A stretch of DNA of 64,000 nt, taken from contig OZ287723.1 of NCBI GenBank assembly GCA_965649825.1, positions 16,001 through 80,000 of the forward strand, given 5' to 3'. The first letter of the stretch is position 1, and every line of letters begins with the position of its first letter. The position numbers and the translations under genes were made by a program. Shown here one piece after another: positions 1 through 10,172 of the stretch. The notes under the pieces are model-generated. The model searched no databases. It saw only the letters and a program-made list of their open reading frames with translations, and was not told where the DNA came from. The DNA comes from Penicillus capitatus (Eukaryota > Chlorophyta).

Positions 1-944
1 GTCATACTTCCCCCCCCCATTTGATCATTAAGTTTTGCAGCACGTTCGAGAAGACGGGAATGCAAATAAAAAACATCGCCTGGAAACGCTTCTCGGCCAG
101 GCGGTCTTCTCAAAAGCAAAGACATTTCTCGATAAGCTTGGGCTTGCTTTGTAAGGTCATCATAAACAACTAACGTGTGATGTCCTAGATACATAAAATA
201 TTCGGCAAGTGTTGCTCCGGTGTATGGAGCTAAATATTGTAATGATGCTGGGGTATCTGCAGTTGCTGTAACAATTATTGTATAGTCCATAGCTCCTTGT
301 TGTTTGAGAGTCGAAACCACTTGAGCTATTGAAGATGCTTTTTGACCAATGGCTACATACACACAAAAAACAGATTTCCCTTTCTGATTTAAAATTGTAT
401 CAACAGCTATCGCCGTTTTACCTGTTTGGCGATCACCAATAATAAGTTCTCTTTGACCTCTTCCAATAGGAATCATCGAATCAATAGCAATAAGTCCGGT
501 TTCTAACGATTCAAACACTGATTTACGAGCAACAATTCCTGGAGCAGAAGATTCTAAAAGACGATTATCCTCGGAAAGAATTTCACCTTGTCCATCAATA
601 GGACGAGCAAGGGCATCAACAATACGTCCTAAAAACGCAAAACCTACAGGAATTTGAGCAATACGACCAGTAACACGAACAATACTTCCTTCTTGAATAT
701 TTGTTCCTTTACCCATCATAACTGCTCCAACATTTCTAGATTCTAAATTCAAAGCTATGCCAACCGTGCCATCATCAAATTCGATTAATTCACCAGCCAT
801 AGCTTTTTTTAAACCATAAATTCTTGCAATACCATCACCAATTCGAAAAACAGTGCCTACATTTTCAATTTTGACTTGCTTATTATAATTTAATATTTGC
901 TCGCGAATGATATTACTGATTTCATCTGGTTGTATTTGAGTCAT
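1..944 (-). CDS. atpA: ATP synthase CF1 alpha subunit, 3' part cut by window edge
   Basis: N-terminal 314 codons of the alpha subunit of the chloroplast F1 ATPase, the non-catalytic nucleotide-binding partner of AtpB on the stromal side of the thylakoid. The frame is open from the ATG at 942-944 to the window edge; the family is about 500 residues, so roughly the last 190 lie outside. The protein begins [17 protein letters not shown] and has the P-loop GDRQTGKT at about residues 170-177; it reaches the [11 protein letters not shown] region at the edge. It is the last gene visible in the rps2-atpI-atpH-atpF-atpA cluster, 22 nt downstream of atpF, so co-transcription is likely. Identification is secure. 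Confidence 0.97.
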   Translation of the reverse strand, partial: MTQIQPDEISNIIREQILNYNKQVKIENVGTVFRIGDGIARIYGLKKAMAGELIEFDDGTVGIALNLESRNVGAVMMGKGTNIQEGSIVRVTGRIAQIPVGFAFLGRIVDALARPIDGQGEILSEDNRLLESSAPGIVARKSVFESLETGLIAIDSMIPIGRGQRELIIGDRQTGKTAIAVDTILNQKGKSVFCVYVAIGQKASSIAQVVSTLKQQGAMDYTIIVTATADTPASLQYLAPYTGATLAEYFMYLGHHTLVVYDDLTKQAQAYREMSLLLRRPPGREAFPGDVFYLHSRLLERAAKLNDQMGGGSM

Positions 945-966
945 AATTTGGTTATATAAAATAAAG

Positions 967-1826
967 TTAAAGCTTTTTAAATTCTTCGACTAACCGTAAA
1001 TTAATACGGTCTTGAATATTTTCATCACAAAATTCAGTTTGAAATTTTTCTTCGACTTTTTGAATTGTAGAATCAATAAGTTGGTTTGCAATTTGTGCTT
1101 TAGTTTTTTGTCGTTGAAAATTAATTGTCGAGTTTTTTAATTCTTCTAATTTTTGAAGATCTCTCGATAGTTTATTTTCATATTCTTTATGCTGTTTTTT
1201 TATTGATTCCTGTGTTCGTTGTCGAATTTCAAAAGCCTCTTCAGATGCTTTTTTAAATTTCGTTTGTGCATCTAAAAATCGTTGTTCTATTTCGGCAGCC
1301 TGTTTTTTTGACTGGCGTAAATTTAGAAGGATCGATTTTTGACGCTTTAATAATAACAATTTAACGGCTTTACCAAGAAAAAATGTAACAATAATAAGAA
1401 CAACTCACTTTTCTTTAAGAAAAAAAGAACTGTATATGCACTTTTCAGTACGTACAGCTCAAGTGTTTATTTACAACCCTTGTTAGATGGGTATGTTTGT
1501 TTAAAACATCTACAACACTTTCTAACAAAACAATAAACACTAACATTTATAAATTTTTACCTTTCAGTTGTTTATAAAATTTTTATGCTTCGAATATTTC
1601 TTTATATTCCCTTAGGTTAAAGAGATAAAATTTTTAAATTTTTGATCGTTTTTTTAATATTATCAAATTTTATTATTTAGCAGTAATAAAATTAATTAAA
1701 AAAAAATTTACAAATTTACTCTTTTTATCTCGACATTAAGAAAACAATTTAGAAACTAATTGCTAAATTAATTATATTTGTTTCAAATATATTTGTTTGA
1801 ATGCTCAAATTTTGATTGATTATCAT
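967..1826 (-). CDS. atpF: ATP synthase CF0 subunit b (two exons, group II intron)
   Basis: Subunit I (b) forms the peripheral stalk that ties CF1 to the membrane. The gene is split. Exon 1 (about 1761-1826) starts at ATG 1824-1826 and encodes 22 residues ending FETNIINLA, the conserved AtpF N-terminus. Exon 2 (967 to about 1404) continues [14 protein letters not shown], the membrane anchor, then a long Lys/Glu/Gln-rich coiled coil. An in-frame TGA directly upstream of exon 2 rules out read-through. Joined, the product is about 167 residues, normal for the family. Exon borders are accurate to about 3 nt because the intron 5' end is not canonical. A contiguous gene using only exon 2 would lack the conserved N-terminus. 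Confidence 0.85.
1405..1760 (-). other. Short ORF-less group II intron in atpF
   Basis: About 355 nt between the two atpF exons. A 34-nt domain V hairpin is visible on the minus strand at 1427-1460: it opens with GAGC and closes with GTTC, paired around a GAAA-type loop. A short domain VI-like stem follows it and leads to exon 2. The 5' end lacks the usual GTGYG (it reads ATTAG or AGTTT depending on where the exon ends). No reading frame is present. The intron is thus reduced and probably needs a trans-acting splicing factor; the maturase-like gene at 28284-29366 is one candidate (inference). Confidence 0.75.
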
Positions 1827-1843
1827 AATATAGTAGGTATTAG

Positions 1844-1844
1844 G

Positions 1845-1880
<36 letters not shown>
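1844..1880. repeat. Seven-base microsatellite between atpH and atpF
   Basis: About five head-to-tail copies of a GTAGATA unit fill most of the spacer between the atpH stop and the atpF start. The tract is non-coding and may vary in length between strains. Confidence 0.8.
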
Positions 1881-1881
<1 letters not shown>

Positions 1882-1885
1882 TTTA

Positions 1886-2164
<279 letters not shown>

Positions 2165-2184
2165 CTATAGAAATTTAAAAATGC

Positions 2185-2916
2185 TTAATGATGTTCTTCT
2201 ATTGATTCACCAATATAAGCACCCGCTAAGGTAGAAAATACAAGCGCTTGAATTGCACTTGTAAATAATCCTAATAACATTAATGGTATTGGGATAACAA
2301 GAGGCACCAAAGTAACTAAAACACCAACCACTAATTCATCTGCTAAAATATTACCAAAAAGTCGAAAACTTAAAGATAAAGGTTTAGTAAAATCTTCTAA
2401 AATATTAATAGGTAAAAGAAACGGAACAGGTGAAATATAACGTTTAAAATAATTTAAACCTTTTTTTTTAAAACCAGCAAAAAAATAAGCAAAAGATGTT
2501 AATAAAGCTAAAGCGACAGTTGTATTTATATCATTTGTAGGAGCTGCAAGTTCTCCACTTGGTAATTCAATAATTTTCCATGGAAAAAGTGCACCCGACC
2601 AATTTGAAACAAAAATAAATAAAAAAATTGTACCTAAAAAAGGAACCCACGAAATACCATCAGTTTCTCCAATTTGTGTTTTTGCTAAATCGCGAATAAA
2701 TTCGGTCGTATATTCAGTCAAATTCTGTAGACCTTTTGGTCTTAAACGTAAATTTCGATTCGCGAATAAACTGAATAAAATAAGAATACTTAAAACAACC
2801 CAGGATGTTATAAGAACTTGCCCATGGACTTGAAAATTTCCAAATTTCCAATAAAGATGTTGACCAACAGAAACTTCAGCAATTTTCAAAAATGAACTGT
2901 TAAATGAATGATACAT
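2185..2916 (-). CDS. atpI: ATP synthase CF0 subunit a
   Basis: A 243-residue polytopic membrane protein, the stator half of the proton channel next to the c-ring. Recognisable segments are the N-terminal [17 protein letters not shown], the helix [19 protein letters not shown] with the essential Arg, and the C-terminal [17 protein letters not shown]. Full length, 50 nt upstream of atpH. Degenerate copies of its 5' end lie in tandem directly upstream (2922-3200). Confidence 0.98.
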   Translation of the reverse strand: MYHSFNSSFLKIAEVSVGQHLYWKFGNFQVHGQVLITSWVVLSILILFSLFANRNLRLRPKGLQNLTEYTTEFIRDLAKTQIGETDGISWVPFLGTIFLFIFVSNWSGALFPWKIIELPSGELAAPTNDINTTVALALLTSFAYFFAGFKKKGLNYFKRYISPVPFLLPINILEDFTKPLSLSFRLFGNILADELVVGVLVTLVPLVIPIPLMLLGLFTSAIQALVFSTLAGAYIGESIEEHH

Positions 2917-2921
2917 TTTTT

Positions 2922-3200
2922 AAGTACGATGTCAATACAAATTTTAAGTACGATGTTAATATGTTAATAAAATGTAATTATACCATGAACTTTAGCAATT
3001 TTCAAAAATAAATTGCTAAATATAATGATACATTTTTTTAAGTACGATGTCAATACAAATTTTAAGTACGATGTTAATATGTTAATAAAATGTAATTATA
3101 CCATGAACTTTAGCAATTTTCAAAAATAAATTGCTAAATATAATGATACATTTTTTTAAGTACGATGTCAATACAAATTTTAAGTACGATATCAATACAA
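2922..3200. repeat. 118-bp tandem duplication containing decayed copies of the atpI 5' end
   Basis: Two full 118-bp units (2922-3039 and 3040-3157) and part of a third (3158 to about 3200) fill the rps2-atpI spacer. Each begins AAGTACGATGTCAATAC. Each full unit ends with a stretch matching the first ~45 nt of atpI plus a few upstream bases, with substitutions that break the reading frame. The original copy is the true atpI start at 2870-2916. This looks like tandem duplication of the atpI start and leader followed by decay. Confidence 0.9.
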
Positions 3201-3215
3201 TAAAATACAATACAA

Positions 3216-3950
3216 TTACGACATTATTTTATCTTCCTTATCTTCCTTATCTTCCTTATCTTTCTGTCCTTTTTGAATAGCTTTAGAAAGATCATTTAAA
3301 ATAAACTTAATTGATGCTACTGAGTCATCATTTGCTGGAATAAAAACATCTGTAAGATTTGGATCACAATTGGTATCTAAAATTGTTAAAACTGGAATTT
3401 TTAATTTTCGACATTCTCGAACAGCATTCATTTCTTTTCGTTGTCCAATAATTATTACAATATCTGGTCGTTGATACATTGTTTTAATACCAATCAAATA
3501 TTTGCGAAGTCGTTTCTTTTGTCTTTCAAGGCGCGATCTTTCTTTTTTCGTTAAAGATTTTTCAAATCCTACGTTTTGCATTTTAAATTTTGAATGCTTT
3601 AAAGTATCCCAATTTGTTAATAAACCTCCTAACCAACGTTTATTAATATACCAAGAATTACATTCATTCGCGGTTTGTTCGATATATTTTGCAATATATT
3701 TTTTTGTTCCTATAAAAAGAATACGTTTTCCAGATTTACTTATGTTATATAAAAATAAAGATGCTTGTTTTAAATAATAATAAGTTTGTAATAAGTCAAT
3801 TATTTGCAATTTGTTTTTTTTAGTATAAATATATGGAATCATTTTTGCATTTCGGCTTCGGTGTCCTAAATGCATACCTGCAGATACCATTTTTCGCACA
3901 AGTTCTTTTGTCTTACTAACATTATTAATAGAAGTACAATAAACAATCAT
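3216..3950 (-). CDS. rps2: Small-subunit ribosomal protein S2
   Basis: A 244-residue S2 protein of the plastid 30S subunit. Family segments include MVSAGMHLGHRSRNAKMIPY near the N-terminus, WLGGLLTNW, and PDIVIIIGQRKEMNAVRECRKL followed by IPVLTILDTNCDPNLTDVFIPANDDS. The C-terminus ends in a repeated KED tripeptide encoded by a tandem nine-base unit. The ATG at 3948-3950 gives a slightly long N-terminus; an internal Met before VSAGMHLGH is possible. It heads the atp cluster, as in cyanobacteria. Confidence 0.96.
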   Translation of the reverse strand: MIVYCTSINNVSKTKELVRKMVSAGMHLGHRSRNAKMIPYIYTKKNKLQIIDLLQTYYYLKQASLFLYNISKSGKRILFIGTKKYIAKYIEQTANECNSWYINKRWLGGLLTNWDTLKHSKFKMQNVGFEKSLTKKERSRLERQKKRLRKYLIGIKTMYQRPDIVIIIGQRKEMNAVRECRKLKIPVLTILDTNCDPNLTDVFIPANDDSVASIKFILNDLSKAIQKGQKDKEDKEDKEDKIMS

Positions 3951-3981
3951 AAAATTAATATCTTTTAGTAGTAATAATTAG

Positions 3982-4052
3982 AGCAGCACAGGGGAATCGA
4001 ACCCCTACCATTAGAATGGAAACCTAAGGCGCTACCGTTACACCAGTACTGC
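3982..4052 (-). tRNA. trnG-UCC: tRNA-Gly(UCC)
   Basis: A 71-nt cloverleaf. A 7-bp acceptor stem GCAGTAC/GTGCTGC, an anticodon loop TTTCCAT and a T arm GGGGTTCGATTCCCC are visible. No intron, unlike streptophyte trnG-UCC. It is closely similar in D and T arms to trnG-GCC at 5202. Confidence 0.95.
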
Positions 4053-4139
4053 TGCTAATTTTACTACTACTAATTAGTATAATTTATTATTATTTTTTTC
4101 AAATTTAGATATAATTTTTTAAATAAAAAATAAATTTCT

Positions 4140-4235
4140 ATGACAGCACTATTACTTTATACCGGAATGCTTGGATTCGCAATAACATTAACTCTTTTAC
4201 TTTTTTTTGGATTTCTTAAAATTCAGTTAATATAA
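4140..4235 (+). CDS. petL: Cytochrome b6f subunit VI
   Basis: A 31-residue single-helix protein starting MTALLLYTGMLGF and ending GFLKIQLI, the characteristic PetL C-terminus. It is a small peripheral subunit that stabilises the cytochrome b6f complex. It is followed after 12 nt by psaJ on the same strand. Identified from the C-terminal motif, length and single membrane span. Confidence 0.85.
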   Translation: MTALLLYTGMLGFAITLTLLLFFGFLKIQLI

Positions 4236-4247
4236 ATAAAAAAAAAT

Positions 4248-4373
4248 ATGAATAATTTCACTAAATATTTATCAACTGCACCTGTTGTTGCCTTTCTTGT
4301 GTTATCTTTTATTTCAGGGTTCATAATTGAAGTTAATCGATATTTTCCAGATCCTTTAATTTTTGCGTTTTGA
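4248..4373 (+). CDS. psaJ: Photosystem I subunit IX
   Basis: A 41-residue single-span protein ([20 protein letters not shown], ending [11 protein letters not shown]). PsaJ lies beside PsaF in photosystem I. The sequence matches the family along its whole length. It forms a petL-psaJ pair on the plus strand. Confidence 0.96.
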   Translation: MNNFTKYLSTAPVVAFLVLSFISGFIIEVNRYFPDPLIFAF

Positions 4374-4422
4374 TAAAAAAATTAGGCTATTTTATTTATT
4401 TGATAGCTTAATTTTTTTTATT

Positions 4423-4511
4423 TGGAGAAAAAGGGATTCGAACCCTTGATAGAAAAAATTTCCTATAATGGATTAGCAATCCATCGCTTTCGACCACTCA
4501 GCCATTTCTCC
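4423..4511 (-). tRNA. trnS-GCU: tRNA-Ser(GCU)
   Basis: A class II tRNA with a long variable arm, acceptor GGAGAAA/TTTCTCC and anticodon GCT in a TTGCTAA loop. Its D arm and anticodon stem are almost identical to those of the unusual trnI(CAU) at 49255. Confidence 0.95.
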
Positions 4512-4548
4512 TCGGCAGTACTACAGCAATTGCAGAACCACCATTAGA

Positions 4549-5166
4549 TTAGAGATTTCTTGAATAATATTCAATCACTAAAAGTTCATTAATATTTAAA
4601 CTTTTTTTTTGTAAAGCATGTTGTTGAACTTTTACATTTTTATTTCTACGACTTAAAAAAGATTGTTGAAATTTTTTTACTTTAATTTTTCGGGGTTTCT
4701 TCCATGTAATTATATCATTTTTAGAACATTGAAAACTTGGGATAGTTATTTTTTTTCCATTTAAACAAATATGTCCATGTGTTATTAATTGACGAGCGGA
4801 TGGAATTGTTGGTACAAAACCTAGTTTAAAAATAATATTATCGAGTCGCATTTCTAAACCATTTAAAAGTATTTTAACGGTTGATATTTGTTTTTTTCTG
4901 GCTTGTATTTTTGCTTCTCGAACATATTGTAAGAGATTCCGCTCGGTTAAACCATAATGATATCGAAGTTTTTGTTTTTCTTTTAAACGAATTGAAAAAG
5001 GAGATTTTTTATCTCTATTTTTCGAAATGTTAGAAGTTAGTATCCGTTTTTTAAATTTTTTAAGTTTTGTAAGTTTTTCGAGTTTTTGATTTATTTTTAA
5101 TCCAAATCCAGGCAATGGTCCTAAACGTTTTAAAACACGAATTTTTGGGCCGCGATATCTTGACAT
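4549..5166 (-). CDS. rps4: Small-subunit ribosomal protein S4
   Basis: A 205-residue primary 16S rRNA-binding protein. It starts MSRYRGPKIRVLKRLGPLPG and carries the S4 RNA-binding domain (about residues 108-165) with RLDNIIFKLGFVPTIPSARQ and LITHGHICLNGKKI. It lies alone between tRNA genes on the minus strand. The length is typical. Confidence 0.97.
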   Translation of the reverse strand: MSRYRGPKIRVLKRLGPLPGFGLKINQKLEKLTKLKKFKKRILTSNISKNRDKKSPFSIRLKEKQKLRYHYGLTERNLLQYVREAKIQARKKQISTVKILLNGLEMRLDNIIFKLGFVPTIPSARQLITHGHICLNGKKITIPSFQCSKNDIITWKKPRKIKVKKFQQSFLSRRNKNVKVQQHALQKKSLNINELLVIEYYSRNL

Positions 5167-5201
5167 AATAAATTAATTAATTATTGAATTTTTCTCTCCG
5201 A

Positions 5202-5272
5202 AGCAGCACAGGGGAATCGAACCCCTTCTTCCAGTATGGCAAACTAGTGGGCTACCGTTACACCAGTGCTGC
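5202..5272 (-). tRNA. trnG-GCC: tRNA-Gly(GCC)
   Basis: A 71-nt cloverleaf with a perfect acceptor pairing GCAGCAC/GTGCTGC and anticodon loop TTGCCAT. It shares acceptor 3' strand, D arm and T arm with trnG(UCC) 1.2 kb away. Confidence 0.95.
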
Positions 5273-5280
5273 ATTCTTCT

Positions 5281-5353
5281 CGCATCCTATAGGAGTTGAA
5301 CCTACGACATTAGGTTTTGGAAACCTACGTTCTACCAGCTGAACTAAGGATGC
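5281..5353 (-). tRNA. trnW-CCA: tRNA-Trp(CCA)
   Basis: A complete cloverleaf with acceptor GCATCCT/AGGATGC, discriminator G and anticodon loop TTCCAAA. Confidence 0.96.
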
Positions 5354-5371
5354 TTATTTTGATTAGAATTT

Positions 5372-5445
5372 TCGGAATGACAGGATTTGAACCTGCGACC
5401 TCGAGTTCCCAAAACACGCGCGCTACCAAACTACGCTACATCCCG
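5372..5445 (-). tRNA. trnP-UGG: tRNA-Pro(UGG)
   Basis: Acceptor CGGGATG/CATTCCG and anticodon loop TTTGGGA. The anticodon stem CGTGT/ACTCG contains one T-T mismatch, but the rest is typical of plastid trnP(UGG). Confidence 0.93.
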
Positions 5446-5487
5446 CTTCCATCTCAAATATATGAATAAACATAAAGTCTATAAAAA

Positions 5488-5535
5488 ATGCTTCAAATAA
5501 CGTAAAGTTTTAAATAACTTTATTATTTGAAGCAT
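5488..5535. terminator. Hairpin 3' of chlB
   Basis: Inverted repeat with arms of 13 perfectly paired bases (ATGCTTCAAATAA and its complement), extended inward by a weaker stem. It lies 7 nt past the chlB stop and suits a 3'-end-forming or RNA-stabilising hairpin. Confidence 0.7.
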
Positions 5536-5542
5536 TTTTTTG

Positions 5543-7042
5543 TTAATCGGCTAATGCTTCCTTTGCAACATACATCACTTCTACCGTAATTTCTTTAATT
5601 TGCTTTGAACGTGCAAATTTTTCTGTATTTCGTTTGACTCGATTTCGTACAAATCCTGGGATTTTTTGGAGTTCTTTTTGGGCGTCAAGATTCCAAACAA
5701 GATTTTCATCAGTCGACAAATTTTTTGTAATAACTGTTTTAACATCATGTCCACCAAAAATTTCTAATAAATGATCTTCCATACCAAGAGTAAACGAATT
5801 ATAAACTAAATCTGCAATTTGATTCGTTCCTTCATAACCTAAAAAAGGTCTATAGCTTAATGGAAAATTTTGAATATGTATTGGTGCAGAAATAACACCA
5901 CAAGGTATATCTAAACGTTTCCCAACATGGCGTTCCATTTGAGTTCCAAAAATTGCAGCAGGCTCTATGTCAGCAATCATATTACTCACTTGAGTATGGT
6001 CTTCAGTAATTAATACTTGATCACAAAAACCTTGAACCTGTTCTCTAAACCAGTCTGCATCATTTTTACAATAAGTCCCAGCACAGCATACATTTATTCC
6101 CATTTCTCGAGCTAAAATTTTTGTCATAGATGCCCCATGCGTCGCATCTCCAAAAACAAGTGCTTTTTTACCTGTTAAATTTTGACAATCGATCGAACGA
6201 GAAAACCAAGCTGCTTGAGAAATAAAACGAGTTTGTTTATCTATATATTTTTCAGAATTTTTGCCAACAATTTTAGAAATTTCACGAATCCATGAAGCTG
6301 TTTCCACTAATCCCATTGGAGTTGTTGATATATAAGGCATATTGTATTTATTTTCTAGATATTGTGCTGCCATTAAACCAATTTCTCTATAAGGAACTAT
6401 ATTAAACCATGCTTCTGGAATTTTTTTTAAATCTGTAACAAAACATCCTTCTGGAATTATTTGATTTATTTGAATCCCTAAATCTATCAATAAACGATAA
6501 ATTTCGCGACAATCATGTTGGTGATGAAAACCAAGAGTAAAAATACCTAAAATATTCGCTGAGGGTTTTTCTGTTTTTTGAATTTCCCCTATTCTTTTAT
6601 CTAAATAAAACGCTATTATTTGTTCTAACGTTCGATCAGCTGCTTGAAATTCATTCACACGATAATGATTAACATCTGCTAATAAAATATTTGAATCTGT
6701 TTGACGAGTAGCTCTTTCAACAAAATTTTGCAAATCTTCTTGTAAAATACTCGATGTACAAGTTGGTGTTAATAAAATTAAATCAGGTTTTTCCTGTTGG
6801 TCCTTGCGGAGAATATTTTCAACAACCTTTTCTTGAGATCCTCGAGCTAGAACATGTCGATCGACAATACTTGCTGTTACTGGAGTAAAATCTCTTTCTC
6901 GTTCTAACATAGAACGCATCACATTAAAATAATCATCTCCTAAAGGAGCATGCATTATTGCATGAACATTTTTAAACGAACTCGCAACCCGTAAGGTACC
7001 AATATGTGCAGGACCTGCATACATCCAATAAGCTAATTTCAT
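5543..7042 (-). CDS. chlB: Dark-operative protochlorophyllide reductase subunit B
   Basis: A 499-residue subunit of the light-independent protochlorophyllide reductase, which with ChlN forms the catalytic NB component. It begins [20 protein letters not shown], the diagnostic ChlB start, and includes [17 protein letters not shown] and the C-terminal small domain around [18 protein letters not shown]. Plastid ChlB proteins are about 500-520 residues, so it is intact. Its partners chlN and chlL lie 50 kb away at 57.4-59.5 kb. Presence of all three implies chlorophyll synthesis in the dark. Confidence 0.98.
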   Translation of the reverse strand: MKLAYWMYAGPAHIGTLRVASSFKNVHAIMHAPLGDDYFNVMRSMLERERDFTPVTASIVDRHVLARGSQEKVVENILRKDQQEKPDLILLTPTCTSSILQEDLQNFVERATRQTDSNILLADVNHYRVNEFQAADRTLEQIIAFYLDKRIGEIQKTEKPSANILGIFTLGFHHQHDCREIYRLLIDLGIQINQIIPEGCFVTDLKKIPEAWFNIVPYREIGLMAAQYLENKYNMPYISTTPMGLVETASWIREISKIVGKNSEKYIDKQTRFISQAAWFSRSIDCQNLTGKKALVFGDATHGASMTKILAREMGINVCCAGTYCKNDADWFREQVQGFCDQVLITEDHTQVSNMIADIEPAAIFGTQMERHVGKRLDIPCGVISAPIHIQNFPLSYRPFLGYEGTNQIADLVYNSFTLGMEDHLLEIFGGHDVKTVITKNLSTDENLVWNLDAQKELQKIPGFVRNRVKRNTEKFARSKQIKEITVEVMYVAKEALAD

Positions 7043-7413
7043 TTTTTGAATAAGAAATATTTGAAAATTAAGAAAATCTCCATAAAACTACTTATTTGTT
7101 CAAGTTAGAGGAGATCCCTTTTTAAAACCTCAAAACAATTATTTGGAGGCGGATACTTATTACTGTTCTTGAGTTTTTTCTACTTGATGTTACTTTCCCT
7201 TTAAGTTTTGTATAATATTTATTCTTCAAACACTACCGGAAGAATAAATTTATATTTTAGCATAGTACTAAATTTTCAAACCGAAAATAATAAACCGTGG
7301 AAGTTTATATAATTAGCTTGATTAATGATTAATTTTTATATTTATAATAAAAATTTTTTATATTGATTATACAAAACATTTCCTATTAAAAATAATAATT
7401 TTTATTTAATAGG
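7043..7413. other. Non-coding spacer upstream of chlB
   Basis: 371 bases between the divergent chlB start and trnC. I see no gene. Two hairpins are visible: 7218-7248 (10-bp arms TTTATTCTTC/GAAGAATAAA) and 7382-7413 (arms around CCTATTAAA). The minus strand here should hold the chlB leader and promoter, but I cannot assign one. Confidence 0.5.
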
Positions 7414-7484
7414 AGGCGATACCCAGATTCGAACTGGGGATGAAAGATTTGCAATCTTCAGCCTTACCACTTGGCTATATCGCC
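7414..7484 (-). tRNA. trnC-GCA: tRNA-Cys(GCA)
   Basis: A 71-nt cloverleaf with acceptor GGCGATA/TATCGCC and GCA anticodon in a TTGCAAA loop. Confidence 0.96.
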
Positions 7485-7486
7485 AT

Positions 7487-7560
7487 CGAGACTGACGGGA
7501 TTCGAACCCGCAACTTCCGCCTTGACAGGGCGGTGCTCTAACCAATTGAACTACAATCTC
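7487..7560 (-). tRNA. trnD-GUC: tRNA-Asp(GUC)
   Basis: Acceptor GAGATTG/CAGTCTC, discriminator G, anticodon loop CTGTCAA on a CGCC-rich stem. It lies 2 nt upstream of trnC on the same strand. Confidence 0.96.
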
Positions 7561-7753
7561 TTTATTGTTTTGTTTTTTTATTATAATAAATTTTATTTAA
7601 ATTTCAAATTGGCTAGTAGGAACCCTTATGCATCTATTTTTTTGTTATTTTAATTTTGTTGGGTCAAAAATTCTATAAATTCATTATATCTTTTTTTTAT
7701 CAAAGATAAATGAATAAATTTTACCCACAAAAATATTATTTTATATTAAAATT

Positions 7754-10009
7754 ATGACAATTATACCAGATTCAAAAAATTATCAAAAAATTCAAATACT
7801 CGTAGACAAAGATCCAGTAGAAACAACTTTTGAAAAATGGGCACAACCAGGACATTTTTCACGAAATTTATCACGAGGCCCTAATACAACTACATGGATT
7901 TGGAATTTACATGCAGATGCTCATGATTTTGAAAGTCATACAAATGATATGCAAGATATTTCAAGAAAAGTTTTTAGCGCACATTTTGGTCAACTTGGTA
8001 TTATTTTAATTTGGATTAGTGGAATGTTTTTTCATGGTGCTCGTTTTTCGAATTATGAAGCTTGGTTAATGAATCCTTTACGGATTAAACCTAGCGCGCA
8101 AATTGTTTGGCCTATTGTTGGCCAAGAAATGTTAAATGGAGATGTTGGTGGAGGGTTTCAAGGAATACAAATTACATCAGGCTTTTTTCAATTATGGCGT
8201 GCTTGTGGTATTACAAGCGAACTTCAGCTTTATACAACAGCAATTGTTGGGTTAGTTTTAGCTGGATTTATGTTTTTTGCTGGCTGGTTTCATTATCACA
8301 AAGCAGCACCAAAACTTGAATGGTTTCAAAATGTTGAATCGATGTTAAATCATCATCTTGCGGGATTATTAGGTTTAGGAAGTTTAAGTTGGGCAGGACA
8401 TCAAATTCATTTAAGCATACCAATTAATAAATTGCTAGATATTGGTATAGATCCAAAACAAATTCCGTTACCTCACGAATTTTTATTAAATAAAGAATTA
8501 GTTGCACAACTTTTTCCGAGTTTTCGTAAAGGATTAGCTCCTTTTTTTACTTTAAATTGGGCTGCTTATAGTGACTTTTTAACTTTTAAGGGAGGTTTAA
8601 ATCCTGTTAATGGTGGTTTGTGGTTAACAGATATTGCTCATCATCATTTAGCAATTGCGGTTATTTTCATCATTGCTGGACACATGTATCGCACAAATTT
8701 TGGAATTGGGCATAATATTAAAGAAATTTTAGAAGCACATAAAGGAACGTTAACAGGCGATGGACATCAAACACTTTATGAGATTTTTACCACTTCATGG
8801 CATGCTCAACTTTGTATAAATTTAGCATTAATGGGGTCGCTTTCTATTATTGTTGCGCATCATATGTATGCAATGCCTCCTTATCCATATTTAGCAACCG
8901 ATTATGGAACACAACTATCTTTGTTTACACACCATATGTGGATTGGTGGTTTTTGTATTGCTGGAGCAGGTGCACATGGTGCAATTTTTATGATTCGTGA
9001 TTACGATTCAACCAAAAATTATAATAATTTATTGGATCGAATTCTTAATCATCGAGATGCGATTATTTCACATCTTAATTGGGTTTGTATTTTTTTAGGT
9101 TTTCATAGTTTCGGGCTATATATCCATAATGATACAATGAGTGCTCTTGGAAGACCTCAAGATATGTTTTCAGATACTGCAATTCAATTACAACCTATTT
9201 TCGCTCAATGGATTCAAAAAATTCATTTTTTAGCTCCAGAAATGACAGCACCTCAAGCAATTAATAGTACAAGTGTTTCTTGGGGTGGTTCTATTGTTTC
9301 TATCGGTGAAAAAGTTGCAATGATGCCCATTAGTTTAGGAACTTCAGATTTTATGGTCCATCATATCCATGCTTTCACTATTCATGTAACTGCCTTTATT
9401 TTATTAAAAGGTGTTCTCTATGCTCGGAGCTCTAGACTTATACCAGACAAATCGAATTTAGGATTTCGATTTCCATGTGACGGCCCTGGTCGTGGCGGTA
9501 CTTGTCAAGTTTCTGCATGGGATCATGTCTTTTTAGGTTTATTCTGGATGTATAATTCTCTTTCGATTGTAATTTTTCACTTTAGTTGGAAAATGCAATC
9601 AGATGTTTGGGGAATTGTCCGTGGTGGAAATATTTCTCATATTACGGGAGGGAATTTTGCTGCATCTGCTAATACAATTAATGGTTGGTTGCGAGATTTC
9701 TTATGGGCACAATCTTCACAAGTAATTCAATCTTATGGATCAGCCCTTTCTGCATATGGTTTAATTTTTTTAGGAGCTCATTTTGTATGGGCATTTAGTT
9801 TAATGTTTCTTTTTAGTGGTCGAGGATATTGGCAAGAACTTATTGAATCTATTTTATGGGCACATAATAAACTTAAAGTTGCTCCAACAATTCAACCACG
9901 TGCTTTGAGTATTACACAAGGGCGTGCAGTTGGTCTTGCTCATTATTTACTTGGAGGTATTGGAACAACTTGGAGTTTCTTTTTAGCTCGTATTCTTGCT
10001 GTAAGTTAA
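7754..10009 (+). CDS. psaA: Photosystem I P700 apoprotein A1
   Basis: A 751-residue reaction-centre protein with 11 membrane helices that binds, with PsaB, the P700 special pair and the FX iron-sulfur cluster. The FX-binding loop [19 protein letters not shown] is present near residues 575-593 with both cysteines. The gene is continuous, without the cis- or trans-spliced introns found in some green algae. A strong hairpin follows the stop. psaB is 20 kb away on the other strand. Confidence 0.99.
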   Translation: MTIIPDSKNYQKIQILVDKDPVETTFEKWAQPGHFSRNLSRGPNTTTWIWNLHADAHDFESHTNDMQDISRKVFSAHFGQLGIILIWISGMFFHGARFSNYEAWLMNPLRIKPSAQIVWPIVGQEMLNGDVGGGFQGIQITSGFFQLWRACGITSELQLYTTAIVGLVLAGFMFFAGWFHYHKAAPKLEWFQNVESMLNHHLAGLLGLGSLSWAGHQIHLSIPINKLLDIGIDPKQIPLPHEFLLNKELVAQLFPSFRKGLAPFFTLNWAAYSDFLTFKGGLNPVNGGLWLTDIAHHHLAIAVIFIIAGHMYRTNFGIGHNIKEILEAHKGTLTGDGHQTLYEIFTTSWHAQLCINLALMGSLSIIVAHHMYAMPPYPYLATDYGTQLSLFTHHMWIGGFCIAGAGAHGAIFMIRDYDSTKNYNNLLDRILNHRDAIISHLNWVCIFLGFHSFGLYIHNDTMSALGRPQDMFSDTAIQLQPIFAQWIQKIHFLAPEMTAPQAINSTSVSWGGSIVSIGEKVAMMPISLGTSDFMVHHIHAFTIHVTAFILLKGVLYARSSRLIPDKSNLGFRFPCDGPGRGGTCQVSAWDHVFLGLFWMYNSLSIVIFHFSWKMQSDVWGIVRGGNISHITGGNFAASANTINGWLRDFLWAQSSQVIQSYGSALSAYGLIFLGAHFVWAFSLMFLFSGRGYWQELIESILWAHNKLKVAPTIQPRALSITQGRAVGLAHYLLGGIGTTWSFFLARILAVS

Positions 10010-10041
10010 ATAACTTCTGTTCAATAACAGAAGTTATTTAT
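10008..10041. terminator. Terminator hairpin after psaA
   Basis: Perfect inverted repeat (AAATAACTTCTGTT arms around a short loop) starting at the psaA stop codon. It sits in the convergent psaA/petD spacer. Confidence 0.8.
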
Positions 10042-10172
10042 TCTCGCCATAGTTGGAAAGTACAGAGGAAAATTCAATGGGATATCGATAAATATGCTCG
10101 CATAACCCTTGAAATGGATTATATTGATTATATTTTTTTTAAACAAATCCGGATTTTAACACCCGCCCTAAA

